From JACDAN01 sp035707105 (GTDB lineage Bacteria > Actinomycetota > Thermoleophilia > Gaiellales > Gaiellaceae), in contig DASSUI010000064.1 of NCBI GenBank assembly GCA_035707105.1, forward strand, positions 1 through 64,000: a stretch of 64,000 nucleotides of DNA, read 5' to 3'. The stretch's first letter is position 1. Each line of letters starts with the position of its first letter. The notes beneath the pieces were generated by a model. The model had not been told where the DNA came from. It ran no database searches and saw nothing but the letters and a program-made list of their open reading frames with translations. The position numbers and the translations under genes were made by a program. Positions 1-8,151 of this stretch are shown here, one piece after another.

Positions 1-1170
1 GTCAGGTCGTTCTGGCCGTCCGCCTCGAACGCAACCGCAGGATCGCCGTTGACCTCGAACGTGAAGTCCTTGGCCTCGAGGATCCCGCCGTTGTCGTTCA
101 CCACGACCTTCTTCACGACCAACGTACCCGGCTGATCATCGTTCGTGACCGTGCACGTTGCGCTGCCGCCGTTGGCGACAGCCACGCCCGTGCAGTTGTT
201 GTACGTCGTCGTGTACCCGGCGACCGCCGGCTCCGTGACGTTGTACGTGCCGGCGTCGACCGTCAGGTCGTTCTGGCCGTCCGCCTCGAACGCAACCGCA
301 GGATCGCCGTTGACCTCGAACGTGAAGTCCTTGGCCTCGAGGATCCCTCCGTTGTCGTTCACGACGACCTTCTTCACGACCAACGTACCCGGCTGATCAT
401 CGTTCGTGACCGTGCACGTTGCGCTCCCGCCGTTGGCGACAGCCACGTCCGTGCAGTTGCTGTACGTCGTCGCGTACCCGGCGACCGCCGGCTCCGTCAC
501 GTCGTAGACGCCGGCATTCACCGTCAGGTCGTTCTGGCCGTCCGCCTCGAAGGCGGTCGCTGCGCCGTCGTCGACCTTGAAGGAGAAGTCCGGAGCCGTC
601 TTCGTCCCGCCGTTGTCGTTCACGACGACCTTCTTCACGACCAACGTACCCGGCTGATCATCGTTCGTGACCGTGCACGTTGCGCTGCCGCCGTTGGCGA
701 CAGCCACGTCCGTGCAGTTGCTGTACGTCGTCGCGTACCCGGCGACCGCCGGCTCCGTGACGTTGTACGTGCCGGCGTCGACCGTCTGGTCATTCTGGCC
801 GTCCGCCTCGAACGTGATCGGATTGCCGCTCCCGATCTTGAACGAGAAATCGGTAACGGCTTTCGTCCCGCCGTTGTCGTTGACGACGACCTTCTTGACG
901 ATCAGCGTTCCCGGCTGGTCGTCGTTCGTGATCGTGCACGTTGCCGACCCGCCTGCCGGGACCACGACGTCCGTGCAGTTGTTGTACGTCGTCGTGTAAC
1001 CGGCGACCTCCGGCTCTGTCACGTCGTACGTGCCGGCGTTCACCGTCAGGTCGTTCTGGCCGTCCGCCTCGAAGGCGGTTGCTGTGCCGTCGTCGACCTT
1101 GAAGGAGAAGTCCGGGGCCGTCTTCGTGCCGCCGTTGTCGTTCACGACGACCTTCTTGACGACGAGGGTT
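1..1170. repeat. 261-bp in-frame tandem repeat array (at least 4.5 units)
   Basis: The same block (beginning gtcaggtcgttctggccg) recurs at 1, 262, 523, 784 (slightly changed) and 1045. The spacing is exactly 261 bp each time, which is 87 codons. Units at 1 and 262 are almost identical over their first 200 bases, which points to recent duplication. The 784 and 1045 units differ more, and a more divergent unit of the same fold follows at about 1180-1440. The array runs off the left edge, so its copy number is unknown. Confidence 0.95.
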
Positions 1171-2519
1171 CCCGTCTGGATCGCGTTGTGGAACGTGCAC
1201 GACGCGTTCGTCGCGCCGCCGATCGCGGCCGTCACGGACGCCGTCGCGGTACTTCCGCTGAACGTGCAGTTGATGCCCGCGCCGGACGCGAAGCCGTAGC
1301 CGGCGACGGTCGTCTCCGTGATCGTGTAGCTCCCGGTGTCGAGCCCGAGGAACTGCACCGTGTCCGTCCCGGCAGCGGGACAGACGGGAAGCGTGATGCC
1401 GTTCGGGTTCGGGCTGATGTTGAAGCACCATTGATCGGGAGTCGCCGCCCCGAGGTCGACCACCTTCTTCACCGTGATGTTTGCGAGCTGGGCGATCGCG
1501 CCCGGGTTGATCCCACCGGTCTTGGCCGGTGAGAGCAGCTTCATCTGAAGGCTGCCGCCGGGCCAATTGCCCGCGCTCTGGCCGAGCGCGACGGTGGTGT
1601 TCCCCACCTGGTCGCCGGCCTTCGCGAGGTAGCCGCCCCACAGCAGGTACTGCGGGCCGGACGACGTCACGTTGAAGACGACGATCGTCTCGCGTTGCGT
1701 GGCGCTCGAGCAGGCACCCTGGCCGCCCGTTTCGGTCACGCTCACGAAGCTGGCGATGTTCACGCCTGCGAACGTGCCGGCAGTCCAGGTCCCTGCCGGA
1801 GAGAACGCCGTCGGCGTCATCCCCGGATTGACCGTCGTGGCGTAGGGCTTCAGCTCGATGTACCCGTATGCGTCGGCACTGCCGTTGTAGTAGTCACGGC
1901 AGATCGTCGCCGTGTACGGGTTGGACGACGCCGACAGCGTCCCGAGGTCGAGCCGGAAGGGAATCGTCTGCCCCTCCTTGTAGGCCGAGTTGCTCGAGCC
2001 GAGCGTCGCCGTGACCCACGCTCCCGGCGCTGGGATCGTCTCCCAGTTCCTGAGCGTGACGCTCGCGGGCAGCGGTCCGTCCGTGAACGTCGTGCTCGCG
2101 ACCGGTACGAGGTCCCACCCCTCACCGGCCCCGAGCTGCCAGTCGGCCGGGTACGCCCGAGCCTCGTAGAGCCCGAAGATCCCGTCCAGCTGGTAGTTGT
2201 AGGTCAGGTTGCCCATCGCATCCGATGTCGCGAGCTCCCAGATCGGAGTCGCGACGTGCGTCACCGGATCGATGACGACGATGCTTCCGTCAGGCCGCTT
2301 GACGGGCATCGCGTACGTCGTGTTGGCCGCGAAGCCGCTGCCGTGGACATCCACGATCTCGCCCGGCGCGTAGTCCGCCTTGCCGGTCCACAGCGTTGGT
2401 GCGGCCGAGGCGGTCGCCGGAAAGAGAAACGCGACCGCCATCATCGCCGCGCCCAGGAGCAGAAGCGGAAGAACACCGCCTCGGCGACTGGGCGCCGGCG
2501 TTCGAGTTCTGTGTCTCAT
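1..2519 (-). CDS. Secreted protein with tandem prealbumin-like repeats (C-terminus beyond window)
   Basis: The frame is open from ATG at 2519 to the left edge, 839 codons, with no stop. It starts with a Sec-type signal (basic residues, then VLPLLLLGAAMMAVAFLF, then ATASAAP). Next come roughly 330 residues of unique sequence beginning with a YAPGEIVDVHGSGF segment, typical of Ig-like extracellular domains. From about codon 450 the protein consists of 87-residue repeats of the type GTLVVKKVVVNDNGG ... GQNDLTV.AGTYNVTEP.VAGYTTTYNNC ... CTVTNDDQP, a prealbumin/SpaA-like beta fold with a conserved cysteine pair. This fold is known as a stalk in cell-surface adhesins; that role here is inferred. 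A C-terminal anchor, if any, lies outside the window. Its start overlaps the stop of a small upstream ORF (ATGA). Confidence 0.85.
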   Translation of the reverse strand, partial: MRHRTRTPAPSRRGGVLPLLLLGAAMMAVAFLFPATASAAPTLWTGKADYAPGEIVDVHGSGFAANTTYAMPVKRPDGSIVVIDPVTHVATPIWELATSDAMGNLTYNYQLDGIFGLYEARAYPADWQLGAGEGWDLVPVASTTFTDGPLPASVTLRNWETIPAPGAWVTATLGSSNSAYKEGQTIPFRLDLGTLSASSNPYTATICRDYYNGSADAYGYIELKPYATTVNPGMTPTAFSPAGTWTAGTFAGVNIASFVSVTETGGQGACSSATQRETIVVFNVTSSGPQYLLWGGYLAKAGDQVGNTTVALGQSAGNWPGGSLQMKLLSPAKTGGINPGAIAQLANITVKKVVDLGAATPDQWCFNISPNPNGITLPVCPAAGTDTVQFLGLDTGSYTITETTVAGYGFASGAGINCTFSGSTATASVTAAIGGATNASCTFHNAIQTGTLVVKKVVVNDNGGTKTAPDFSFKVDDGTATAFEADGQNDLTVNAGTYDVTEPEVAGYTTTYNNCTDVVVPAGGSATCTITNDDQPGTLIVKKVVVNDNGGTKAVTDFSFKIGSGNPITFEADGQNDQTVDAGTYNVTEPAVAGYATTYSNCTDVAVANGGSATCTVTNDDQPGTLVVKKVVVNDNGGTKTAPDFSFKVDDGAATAFEADGQNDLTVNAGVYDVTEPAVAGYATTYSNCTDVAVANGGSATCTVTNDDQPGTLVVKKVVVNDNGGILEAKDFTFEVNGDPAVAFEADGQNDLTVDAGTYNVTEPAVAGYTTTYNNCTGVAVANGGSATCTVTNDDQPGTLVVKKVVVNDNGGILEAKDFTFEVNGDPAVAFEADGQNDL

Positions 2520-2626
2520 CGCTGTACCTCTCGTGCGTGAGGCGCCGTAGTCACCGCAGCGGCGCCTGCCTCAGGCTCACCGCCGCCCGCGGGAGCAGTG
2601 ATCGGCGGGCGGGGCGTGAAGCTCAT
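2516..2626 (-). CDS. 36-aa ORF translationally coupled to the repeat protein
   Basis: ATG at 2626 is preceded by an excellent ribosome binding site (GGAGGGAGGT, about 5 nt before the ATG). The 36 codons end in a TGA that overlaps the ATG of the repeat protein (ATGA at 2519-2516). The large gene has no equally good site of its own, so ribosomes probably enter here and pass on. The peptide is rich in Ala, Pro and Gly, with no membrane segment and no family I recognise. It may be a leader peptide whose only job is coupling. Ribosome site and overlap are visible; expression is inferred. Confidence 0.5.
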   Translation of the reverse strand: MSFTPRPPITAPAGGGEPEAGAAAVTTAPHAREVQR

Positions 2627-3004
2627 GGCGTACCTCCCTCCGCGTAGTCGAACGCCGCCCGAGGGCGGCTCGTTGACCTCAAGTCTGCCGATTCCTGTCA
2701 CAAACTGAAGCAGATTTGGCTCTAACTCGGTAACAATGCTGTTACAAAGTCACGGGCGTGGCCGGCCTTCTAAGACGATCCGGCGATGGGTGCCCGAGAG
2801 AGCGGCTTGTTCGCCGAGGCGCCGCCCCCGGCAGAAGCGCGACGCGCGTGTCGGATCACCCGCCCGTCGGCTCGAGAATGCGAAACGCGGCCGCGGAGGA
2901 ACGGGCCCGTTGGCGGCTAGGCCGGTGGACGGCCGTCCGGCTCAGGATGCACGAGCGGAGGTAGCGTCCAGAGCGCAGGACGGACAGCGAGGCAAGGGGG
3001 CACC
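2627..3004. other. 378-bp intergenic region between divergent genes
   Basis: No convincing gene. The part next to the repeat-protein gene is relatively AT-rich (2690-2750) and contains a perfect inverted repeat. The rest is GC-rich and featureless apart from a weak TAGCGT -10-like hexamer near 2957 ahead of the 3005 gene. Confidence 0.5.
2730..2745. promoter_or_regulatory. Candidate operator, perfect inverted repeat
   Basis: GTAACA-ATGC-TGTTAC is a perfect 6-bp inverted repeat with a 4-nt spacer. It lies in the only AT-rich patch of the intergenic region, about 100 bp upstream of the 36-aa ORF/repeat-protein operon. This is the layout expected of a dimeric repressor or activator site. The cognate regulator is unknown. 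Confidence 0.45.
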
Positions 3005-3634
3005 ATGAACGTCACGATCATCGGCGCCGGCAACATGGGGCGCGCGATCGGTAGGCGCGCGGTCTCCGGCGGAAACCAGGTCGAGATCCTCGACAGCAAT
3101 CCCGCGGAGGCCCGGCGACTCGCCGCGGAGCTCGGCGATACGGCGACCGCGCTCGGCCCCGACGACTCGTTCGGCGGCGACGTCGTCGTCTTCGCGCTCT
3201 ACTACCCCGGGATCAAGGACGCCGTCCGCGAATACGGCGACCGGCTCGCCGGGAAGGTCGTCGTCGACATCACGAACCCGGGCGACACCGAGACGTGGGA
3301 TCGGCTCGCGACCTCCCCCGGCAAGTCGTCCGCCGACGAGGTCGCGGAGCTCGTCCCGGAGGGGACGCCGGTGGTGAAGGCGTTCAACACGACCTTCGCG
3401 CCGACGCTCGTCGCCCGCGAGGTCGACGGCCAACAGCTCGACGTGCTGATCGCCGGCGACGACGAGCGGGCGAAGGGGAAGGTCTCGGAACTGGTGTCGA
3501 GCGCCGGTCTCCGGCCCGTGGACGTGGGCCCCCTCGCGCGGGCGGAGGACCTGGAGCATCTCGGGCTCCTCCACATCACGCTGCAGCAGCCGCGCGAGCT
3601 CGGGTTCGCAAGCACGTTCAAACTTCACCCCTGA
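3005..3634 (+). CDS. NADPH-dependent F420 reductase-like oxidoreductase
   Basis: 209 aa. It opens with a Rossmann fingerprint (IIGAGNMGRAIGRRAV) and continues with VVFALYYPGIKDAV, VVDITNP and VKAFNTTFAPTL, as in the F420-dependent NADP reductase (Npd/Fno) family. Those enzymes exchange hydride between NADP(H) and coenzyme F420, a cofactor common in Actinobacteria. The length matches the family. ATG at 3005 follows a purine-rich AAGGGGG. The last 17 bases overlap, tail to tail, with the MFS gene on the other strand. Assignment to F420 rather than another NADPH:acceptor activity is by family resemblance only. Confidence 0.8.
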   Translation: MNVTIIGAGNMGRAIGRRAVSGGNQVEILDSNPAEARRLAAELGDTATALGPDDSFGGDVVVFALYYPGIKDAVREYGDRLAGKVVVDITNPGDTETWDRLATSPGKSSADEVAELVPEGTPVVKAFNTTFAPTLVAREVDGQQLDVLIAGDDERAKGKVSELVSSAGLRPVDVGPLARAEDLEHLGLLHITLQQPRELGFASTFKLHP

Positions 3635-4769
3635 CGAGGCGGGCGCGGCCGGCGGCGACGCCGACGGCCGCGAGCGGGACGGTCAGCACGAGCAGGGCGA
3701 CGAGCACGTCGTCCCAGTCGCCGGTCCAGTCGTACAGCGCGCCGAGGAGCCACGGCCCGGTCGCAGCAACGCAGTAGCCAATCGCCTGCGCCATCCCGGA
3801 GAGCTGGGCGGCGCGCCGAGCGTCCGGCGCGCGGAGAACCATCAGCATCAGCGCGAGGCCGAGAGCGCCGCCCTGGCCCAGAGCGAACGAGACGACCCAC
3901 ACGAGTGCCGCTCCCGGCGCCACGAGCAGCCCGATCACCGCTAACGCCTCCAGGCCCGTGACCGCCACCGCGAGGAACCGCTGGTCTCGCACTCGCGTCG
4001 CGAGCACCGGCACCGCCAGGGATCCCGGGACGCCGGCGAGCGCGAACACGGCGAGCAGCGTCCCGGCAGACGCCGCCGAGAAGCCGTCGTCTCGGAGGAT
4101 TGAGGGGAGCCAGGCGAGCGCGGCGTAGAAGACGAGGGACTGGAGCCCCATGTAGCCGGTCACCTGCCAGGCGACGAGGTCGCCGAGTAGGCGCCGGCCG
4201 CCGCCCGGCTCGCCCCGGGCGGTCAGCGAACCGCCCGCGCGGAAGACGGCGGCAGCCACGACGAGTGCGGCCACGGCGGCCGGAACGGCCCACAGCGCCA
4301 GCGCGGCCTCCCAGCCGAACCGACGTTCCAGTGGGACGGTCAACCCGGCGGCGAGCGCGACTCCCGCGGTGAGCGTCGCGAGGTACACCCCGGTGATCGC
4401 GCCCGACTGCCGGAACCGCCCTTTGACCACGCTCGGGACGATGACGTTCGCGACCGCGACGCCCGCGCCGGCGAGCAGCGTTCCCGCGAAGAGAGCGGCC
4501 TCGGATCCCGCTGCACGGCCGGCCACCCCGACGACGATCGGCACGAGGGCGAGGAACATGACGCGCTCCGCCCCGAACCGCCGCGCGAGCATGGGAGCCG
4601 CCGGGGCCAGCAGTCCGAAGCAGAGCACCGGTGCCGCCGTCAGCAAACCGGCAGCGGTTGCCGAGAGCCCCACGTCGCGCTGGATCTCCTCGACGATCGG
4701 GGGCACGCTCGCGACGGCCAGCCGGAGATTGAGGCCGGTGAGCGCGATGCCCGCCGCGAGGAGCGGCAG
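3618..4769 (-). CDS. MFS transporter, CynX/NimT type
   Basis: Polytopic protein of the major facilitator superfamily, with about 12 hydrophobic segments. It resembles the cyanate/nitroimidazole (CynX/NimT) branch, with an N-terminus of the form GIALTGLNLRLAVASVPPI. It is the last gene of the aromatic operon and probably imports or exports an aromatic acid. The first in-frame GTG (4706) lies inside that conserved first membrane helix, so the real start must be upstream. No ATG, GTG or TTG exists in frame for at least 70 further bases. CTG at 4769 (8 nt after the pobA stop) or a rare ATT at 4802 fits the protein best. I placed it at 4769; 4706 is the conventional-codon alternative. Confidence 0.75.
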   Translation of the reverse strand: MPLLAAGIALTGLNLRLAVASVPPIVEEIQRDVGLSATAAGLLTAAPVLCFGLLAPAAPMLARRFGAERVMFLALVPIVVGVAGRAAGSEAALFAGTLLAGAGVAVANVIVPSVVKGRFRQSGAITGVYLATLTAGVALAAGLTVPLERRFGWEAALALWAVPAAVAALVVAAAVFRAGGSLTARGEPGGGRRLLGDLVAWQVTGYMGLQSLVFYAALAWLPSILRDDGFSAASAGTLLAVFALAGVPGSLAVPVLATRVRDQRFLAVAVTGLEALAVIGLLVAPGAALVWVVSFALGQGGALGLALMLMVLRAPDARRAAQLSGMAQAIGYCVAATGPWLLGALYDWTGDWDDVLVALLVLTVPLAAVGVAAGRARLVRGEV

Positions 4770-4776
4770 TGCGGAG

Positions 4777-5955
4777 CTAGACGTGGGCGAGTCCGACGTA
4801 ATTCTCGGCGAGAGATGCCGCCGCCTTTTCGGAGCCGCACACGTATGCGAGCTGTGCCAGCTGCAACTTCGCGTCGAACTCGTCGCCGTCCTCGAGCCGG
4901 TGGAGCATCGAGGTCATGAACCACGAGAAATGCTCGGCACGCCAGACGCGGCGGAGTGCTTCCGACGAATAACCGTCGAGCGCCTCGTCGTCGCCGGCGT
5001 ACCAGGCGGCAATTCGCTCGGCGAATACTCGCACGTCGGCAACGGCGAGATTCAATCCTTTCGCACCCGTCGGCGGAACGATGTGCGCTGCATCCCCGGC
5101 GAGAAAGAGCCGGCCGAATTGCATCGGCTCGACGACGAAGCTGCGCATTCCGGTGATGCCCTTTTCGAGGACGTCGCCGGTGTGCAGCGTCCATCCCTCG
5201 AGCCCGAGTCGGCGCTCGAGCTCGTCCCAGATTCGATCGTCGGGCCACTCGTCCAGCGGCTCGTCCGGGCGGACCTGCAGATAGAGGCGGGTGATTTCCG
5301 GCGAGCGCATGCTGTGGAGCGCGAACCCGCGCTCGTGGTACGCGTAGATGAGCTCTTCGTTCGAGGGCGGGGCGGCGGCGAGGATTCCGAGCCACGCGAA
5401 CGGATACTCCCGCTCGAACACGGTCAGGACGCCGGCGGGAACGCTGTCCCGGCAGACGCCGTGGAAGCCGTCGCAGCCGGCGATCACGTCGCAGCGAAGT
5501 TCCACGTCCTCGCCTCCGTGGCGGAAGCGGATCACCGGCTCGTCGCCGTCGAAGCCGTCGACCTTCACGTCGGCGACCTCGAAGTGCAGCGGCCGGCCGG
5601 TCTCGATCCGCGCCGCGATCAGGTCCTTCACGACCTCTTGCTGGCCGTAGACGGTGATGCGCCGGCCGCCGGTCAGCGAGGGAAAGTCGATCCGGTGCCT
5701 CTCGCCCTCGAACTGGAGCTCGATCCCGTCGTGAACGAGCCCCTCACGCTCGAGCCGGTCGCCCACGCCGATCTCGCGAAGCAGGTCGACGGTCCCCTGC
5801 TCGAGCACGCCGGCGCGCACCCGGTGCTGGACGTACTCGCGCGTGCGGTCCTCGAGCACCACCGACTCGACCCCCTCGAGGTGGAGCAGCTGCGCGAGGA
5901 CGAGGCCGGCCGGTCCGGCGCCGACGATGCCGACCTGCGTTCGCTCGTGCCTCAG
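4777..5955 (-). CDS. pobA: 4-hydroxybenzoate 3-monooxygenase
   Basis: FAD monooxygenase that hydroxylates 4-hydroxybenzoate to protocatechuate with NAD(P)H and O2. Visible are the N-terminal GAGPAG dinucleotide fold, the mid-protein DG motif (GCDGFHGVCR) and GDAAHIVPPTGAKGLNLA, diagnostic of PobA. At 392 aa it has the normal family length (about 390-395). The family N-terminus (RTQVGIVGAGPAGL) lies just after the stop of the upstream gene, and no ATG, GTG or TTG is nearby. CTG at 5955 overlaps the TGA (CTGA) and has an AGAGGT at proper spacing, so CTG is my preferred start. The product feeds the pca enzymes of the same operon. Confidence 0.9.
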   Translation of the reverse strand: MRHERTQVGIVGAGPAGLVLAQLLHLEGVESVVLEDRTREYVQHRVRAGVLEQGTVDLLREIGVGDRLEREGLVHDGIELQFEGERHRIDFPSLTGGRRITVYGQQEVVKDLIAARIETGRPLHFEVADVKVDGFDGDEPVIRFRHGGEDVELRCDVIAGCDGFHGVCRDSVPAGVLTVFEREYPFAWLGILAAAPPSNEELIYAYHERGFALHSMRSPEITRLYLQVRPDEPLDEWPDDRIWDELERRLGLEGWTLHTGDVLEKGITGMRSFVVEPMQFGRLFLAGDAAHIVPPTGAKGLNLAVADVRVFAERIAAWYAGDDEALDGYSSEALRRVWRAEHFSWFMTSMLHRLEDGDEFDAKLQLAQLAYVCGSEKAAASLAENYVGLAHV

Positions 5956-7070
5956 GCCCAGACCTCTGCCGCCGTCTCGACGATCAGCCGCAGCTTCGCG
6001 ATCTGCTGGTCGTGGGTGACGAGGTTGCCCTCGACCGTGGAGGAGAACCCGCACTGCGGCGAGAGGCACAGCTGCTCGAGCGGCACGAACCTCGACGCCT
6101 CGTCGATCCGGCGCTTCAGCTCGTCCTTGTCCTCGAGCTCGCCGCGCTTCGTCGTGACCAAGCCGAGCACGACCATCTTCCCCTCGGGCACGAACCGGAG
6201 CGGCTCGAATGTCCCCGACCGCTCGTCGTCGTACTCGAGGAAGAAGCCGTCGACCTGGAGCTCGTTGAAGAGGGCCTCGGCGACGAAGTCGTAGCCTCCC
6301 TCGGCGGCCCACGAGGAGCGGAAGTTCCCTCGGCACATGTGCGTCGTCACGGTCATCCCCTCGGGGCGATCCGCGAGCGCCTCGTTGATGTGCCGAATGT
6401 AGACCTCGTGCTGGTGCTCTCGATCGCCGCCGATCGACGCGATGTACTCGCGCTGCTTCGGGTCGTTCAGGTAAGCGAGGCTCGTGTCGTCGAACTGGAG
6501 GTACGTGCAGCCGAGCTCTCCGAGCCGCCGGACCTCGTCGCGGTAGGCGGCCACGAGGTCCCGCCAGAACTCCTCGACGTCCGGGTAGACGCTCTCGTCG
6601 ATCGCCGCCTGGCCGCCGCGGTAGTGGACCATGCTCGGCGACGGGATCGTCAGCTTCGGCGTCGCGCCGGTCGTCATCGACTTCAGCGTCTCGAACGCGT
6701 CCCCGAAGATCGTCTTCGACAGCGCGACGCGGTCGTGGACGGTCAGCGCCGCGGTCGTGAACTCGACGTCTCCCTGCTCGTTGTGGAAGGCGACCTTGAT
6801 CTGCTCGTCCGCCGGGTCGATCCCGTCGAGCTGGTAGATGAAGTCCATGTGCCACGAGGTGCGGCGGAACTCGCCGTCCGTGGCCGACTGGAGCCCGACG
6901 TCCTCCTGCATCCGGACGACGTCGCGGATGGCGTCGTCCTCGACCTCCCGGAGCTCGCCGGCGCCGATCCGCCCCGCGGCGAAGTCTTCGCGCGCTCGGA
7001 GCAGCTCCGAGGGCCTGAGCAGGCTGCCGACGTGGTCGGCGCGGAACGGTGGCTGGGTTCGCGGTGTCAT
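5952..7070 (-). CDS. MetE-like (cobalamin-independent methionine synthase family) methyltransferase
   Basis: 372 aa, equivalent to the catalytic C-terminal half of MetE, like Bacillus YxjG/YxjH. The zinc and homocysteine site is complete: HMC at 244-246, a Glu near 279 (FLEYDD) and Cys340 in LSPQCGF. The family moves a methyl group to homocysteine or a similar thiol. The ATG overlaps the pcaC stop (ATGA) and its own stop is overlapped by the pobA start, so it is a genuine operon member, not a neighbour by chance. No step of the protocatechuate pathway needs a methyltransferase. I infer a role in accepting methyl groups from methoxylated aromatics, but plain methionine synthesis is possible. 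Confidence 0.85.
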   Translation of the reverse strand: MTPRTQPPFRADHVGSLLRPSELLRAREDFAAGRIGAGELREVEDDAIRDVVRMQEDVGLQSATDGEFRRTSWHMDFIYQLDGIDPADEQIKVAFHNEQGDVEFTTAALTVHDRVALSKTIFGDAFETLKSMTTGATPKLTIPSPSMVHYRGGQAAIDESVYPDVEEFWRDLVAAYRDEVRRLGELGCTYLQFDDTSLAYLNDPKQREYIASIGGDREHQHEVYIRHINEALADRPEGMTVTTHMCRGNFRSSWAAEGGYDFVAEALFNELQVDGFFLEYDDERSGTFEPLRFVPEGKMVVLGLVTTKRGELEDKDELKRRIDEASRFVPLEQLCLSPQCGFSSTVEGNLVTHDQQIAKLRLIVETAAEVWA

Positions 7071-7447
7071 GTGCCTCCCTCCTCTTCGGCCATGACGTCC
7101 CGGAAGATCGCGAACGCGCCGTTCGCGGCCGGGACGCCGCAGTAGATCGCGCTCTGGAGCAGGACCTCCCCGATCTCCGCGCGGCTGAGGCCGTTCCGGA
7201 GCGCCGCCCGGATGTGCATCGCCAGCTCGCGGTCCCGGTTGAGCGCGACGAGCGCCATGAGCGTGATCGCGCTGCGGGTGCGGCGGTCGAGCCCCGGCCG
7301 GGCCCAGATCTCGCCCCAGGCGTACCGGGTGATCAGATCCTGGAACGCCGCGGTGTCGTCGGTCGTGCCGGCGACCGCGGCATCCACGTGCTCGTCGCCG
7401 AGGATCTCGCGGCGGATCCGCATGCCCTCGTCGAACCGCTCGCTCAC
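7067..7447 (-). CDS. pcaC: 4-carboxymuconolactone decarboxylase
   Basis: 126 aa, the standard size. It decarboxylates gamma-carboxymuconolactone to 3-oxoadipate enol-lactone. Family features include RYAWGEIWARPGLDRRTRSAITL and the AhpD-like core ending in YCGVPAANGAF. It starts with GTG at 7447, overlapping the pcaD stop (GTGA), and its stop overlaps the next ATG. It is separate from pcaD, whereas many actinobacteria carry a fused pcaL. Confidence 0.92.
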   Translation of the reverse strand: MSERFDEGMRIRREILGDEHVDAAVAGTTDDTAAFQDLITRYAWGEIWARPGLDRRTRSAITLMALVALNRDRELAMHIRAALRNGLSRAEIGEVLLQSAIYCGVPAANGAFAIFRDVMAEEEGGT

Positions 7448-8151
7448 GCGGCCTCCACGGGCGCGGCGGTCAGGTGGTCGGCGACGAGGCGCGAGAACGC
7501 CTCCGGCCGCTCGACGTTCGCGAGGTGAGCGGCGCCCTCCAGGACGGCGAGGCTCGCGTCCGGGATCCGATCGGCGAGCAGCCGCGCATGGTCGGGCGGG
7601 GTCGCGGGATCCTCGGCACCTGCGACGACGAGCGTCGGTGCCCGGATCTCCCCCAGCTGCTCACGGAAGTCCCAGCCGGCGAGCGCCTCGCAGAGGCGGG
7701 CGTAGTCCTCGGGCGGGGTCGCGGCCAGCGCGGTGCGGAACCGTTCCACGAGCTCGGGCGGCGCGGCCGGGGTGAACCAGCGGGCGACGATCGAGTCGGC
7801 GATCGGCTCCAGGCCGACCTCGCGGACGGTCGCGGCACGCTCGAGCCACTGCGCCGGCTCGCCGAACCGCGCCGAGGTGCAGGCGAGCACGAGCCTGTCG
7901 ACGCGCTCCGGCGCGTTCGCCGCCACCCACATCGCCGTGGCGCCGCCGAGCGAGAGGCCGCAGATCGAGGCCCGCTCGGCGCCGGATTCGTCGAGCAGCT
8001 CGACGAGGTCCCGCCCGAGCTCGTCGACCGAGGCGCGGCCACGCTGGTCGTACCGGATGGGTCGGAACCGGCCCGCCCACTGCCCGACGTTCCGATCCCA
8101 CAGCTCCGTGGTCGTCCCGAGTGACGACGGGAGGACGAGCACCGGTGTCAT
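7444..8151 (-). CDS. pcaD: 3-oxoadipate enol-lactonase
   Basis: 235-aa alpha/beta hydrolase. The nucleophile elbow is GLSLGG, the acid is probably in AGAEDPATPP and the catalytic His in GAAHLANVERP. It hydrolyses 3-oxoadipate enol-lactone to 3-oxoadipate (beta-ketoadipate). ATG at 8151 overlaps the end of pcaB by four bases. The length is at the short end of the family (about 250-260). Confidence 0.9.
   Translation of the reverse strand: MTPVLVLPSSLGTTTELWDRNVGQWAGRFRPIRYDQRGRASVDELGRDLVELLDESGAERASICGLSLGGATAMWVAANAPERVDRLVLACTSARFGEPAQWLERAATVREVGLEPIADSIVARWFTPAAPPELVERFRTALAATPPEDYARLCEALAGWDFREQLGEIRAPTLVVAGAEDPATPPDHARLLADRIPDASLAVLEGAAHLANVERPEAFSRLVADHLTAAPVEAA

Noticed and set aside
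1..1440. CRISPR-like regularly spaced repeats at the left end
   Set aside because: The repeats are 261 bp, in frame and protein-coding, with no short repeat-spacer pattern and no cas genes.
4777..6855. Continuous 692-codon minus frame that would fuse an upstream segment to PobA
   Set aside because: The upstream 300 codons are an out-of-frame shadow of the MetE-like gene. PobA itself begins at the CTGA junction.
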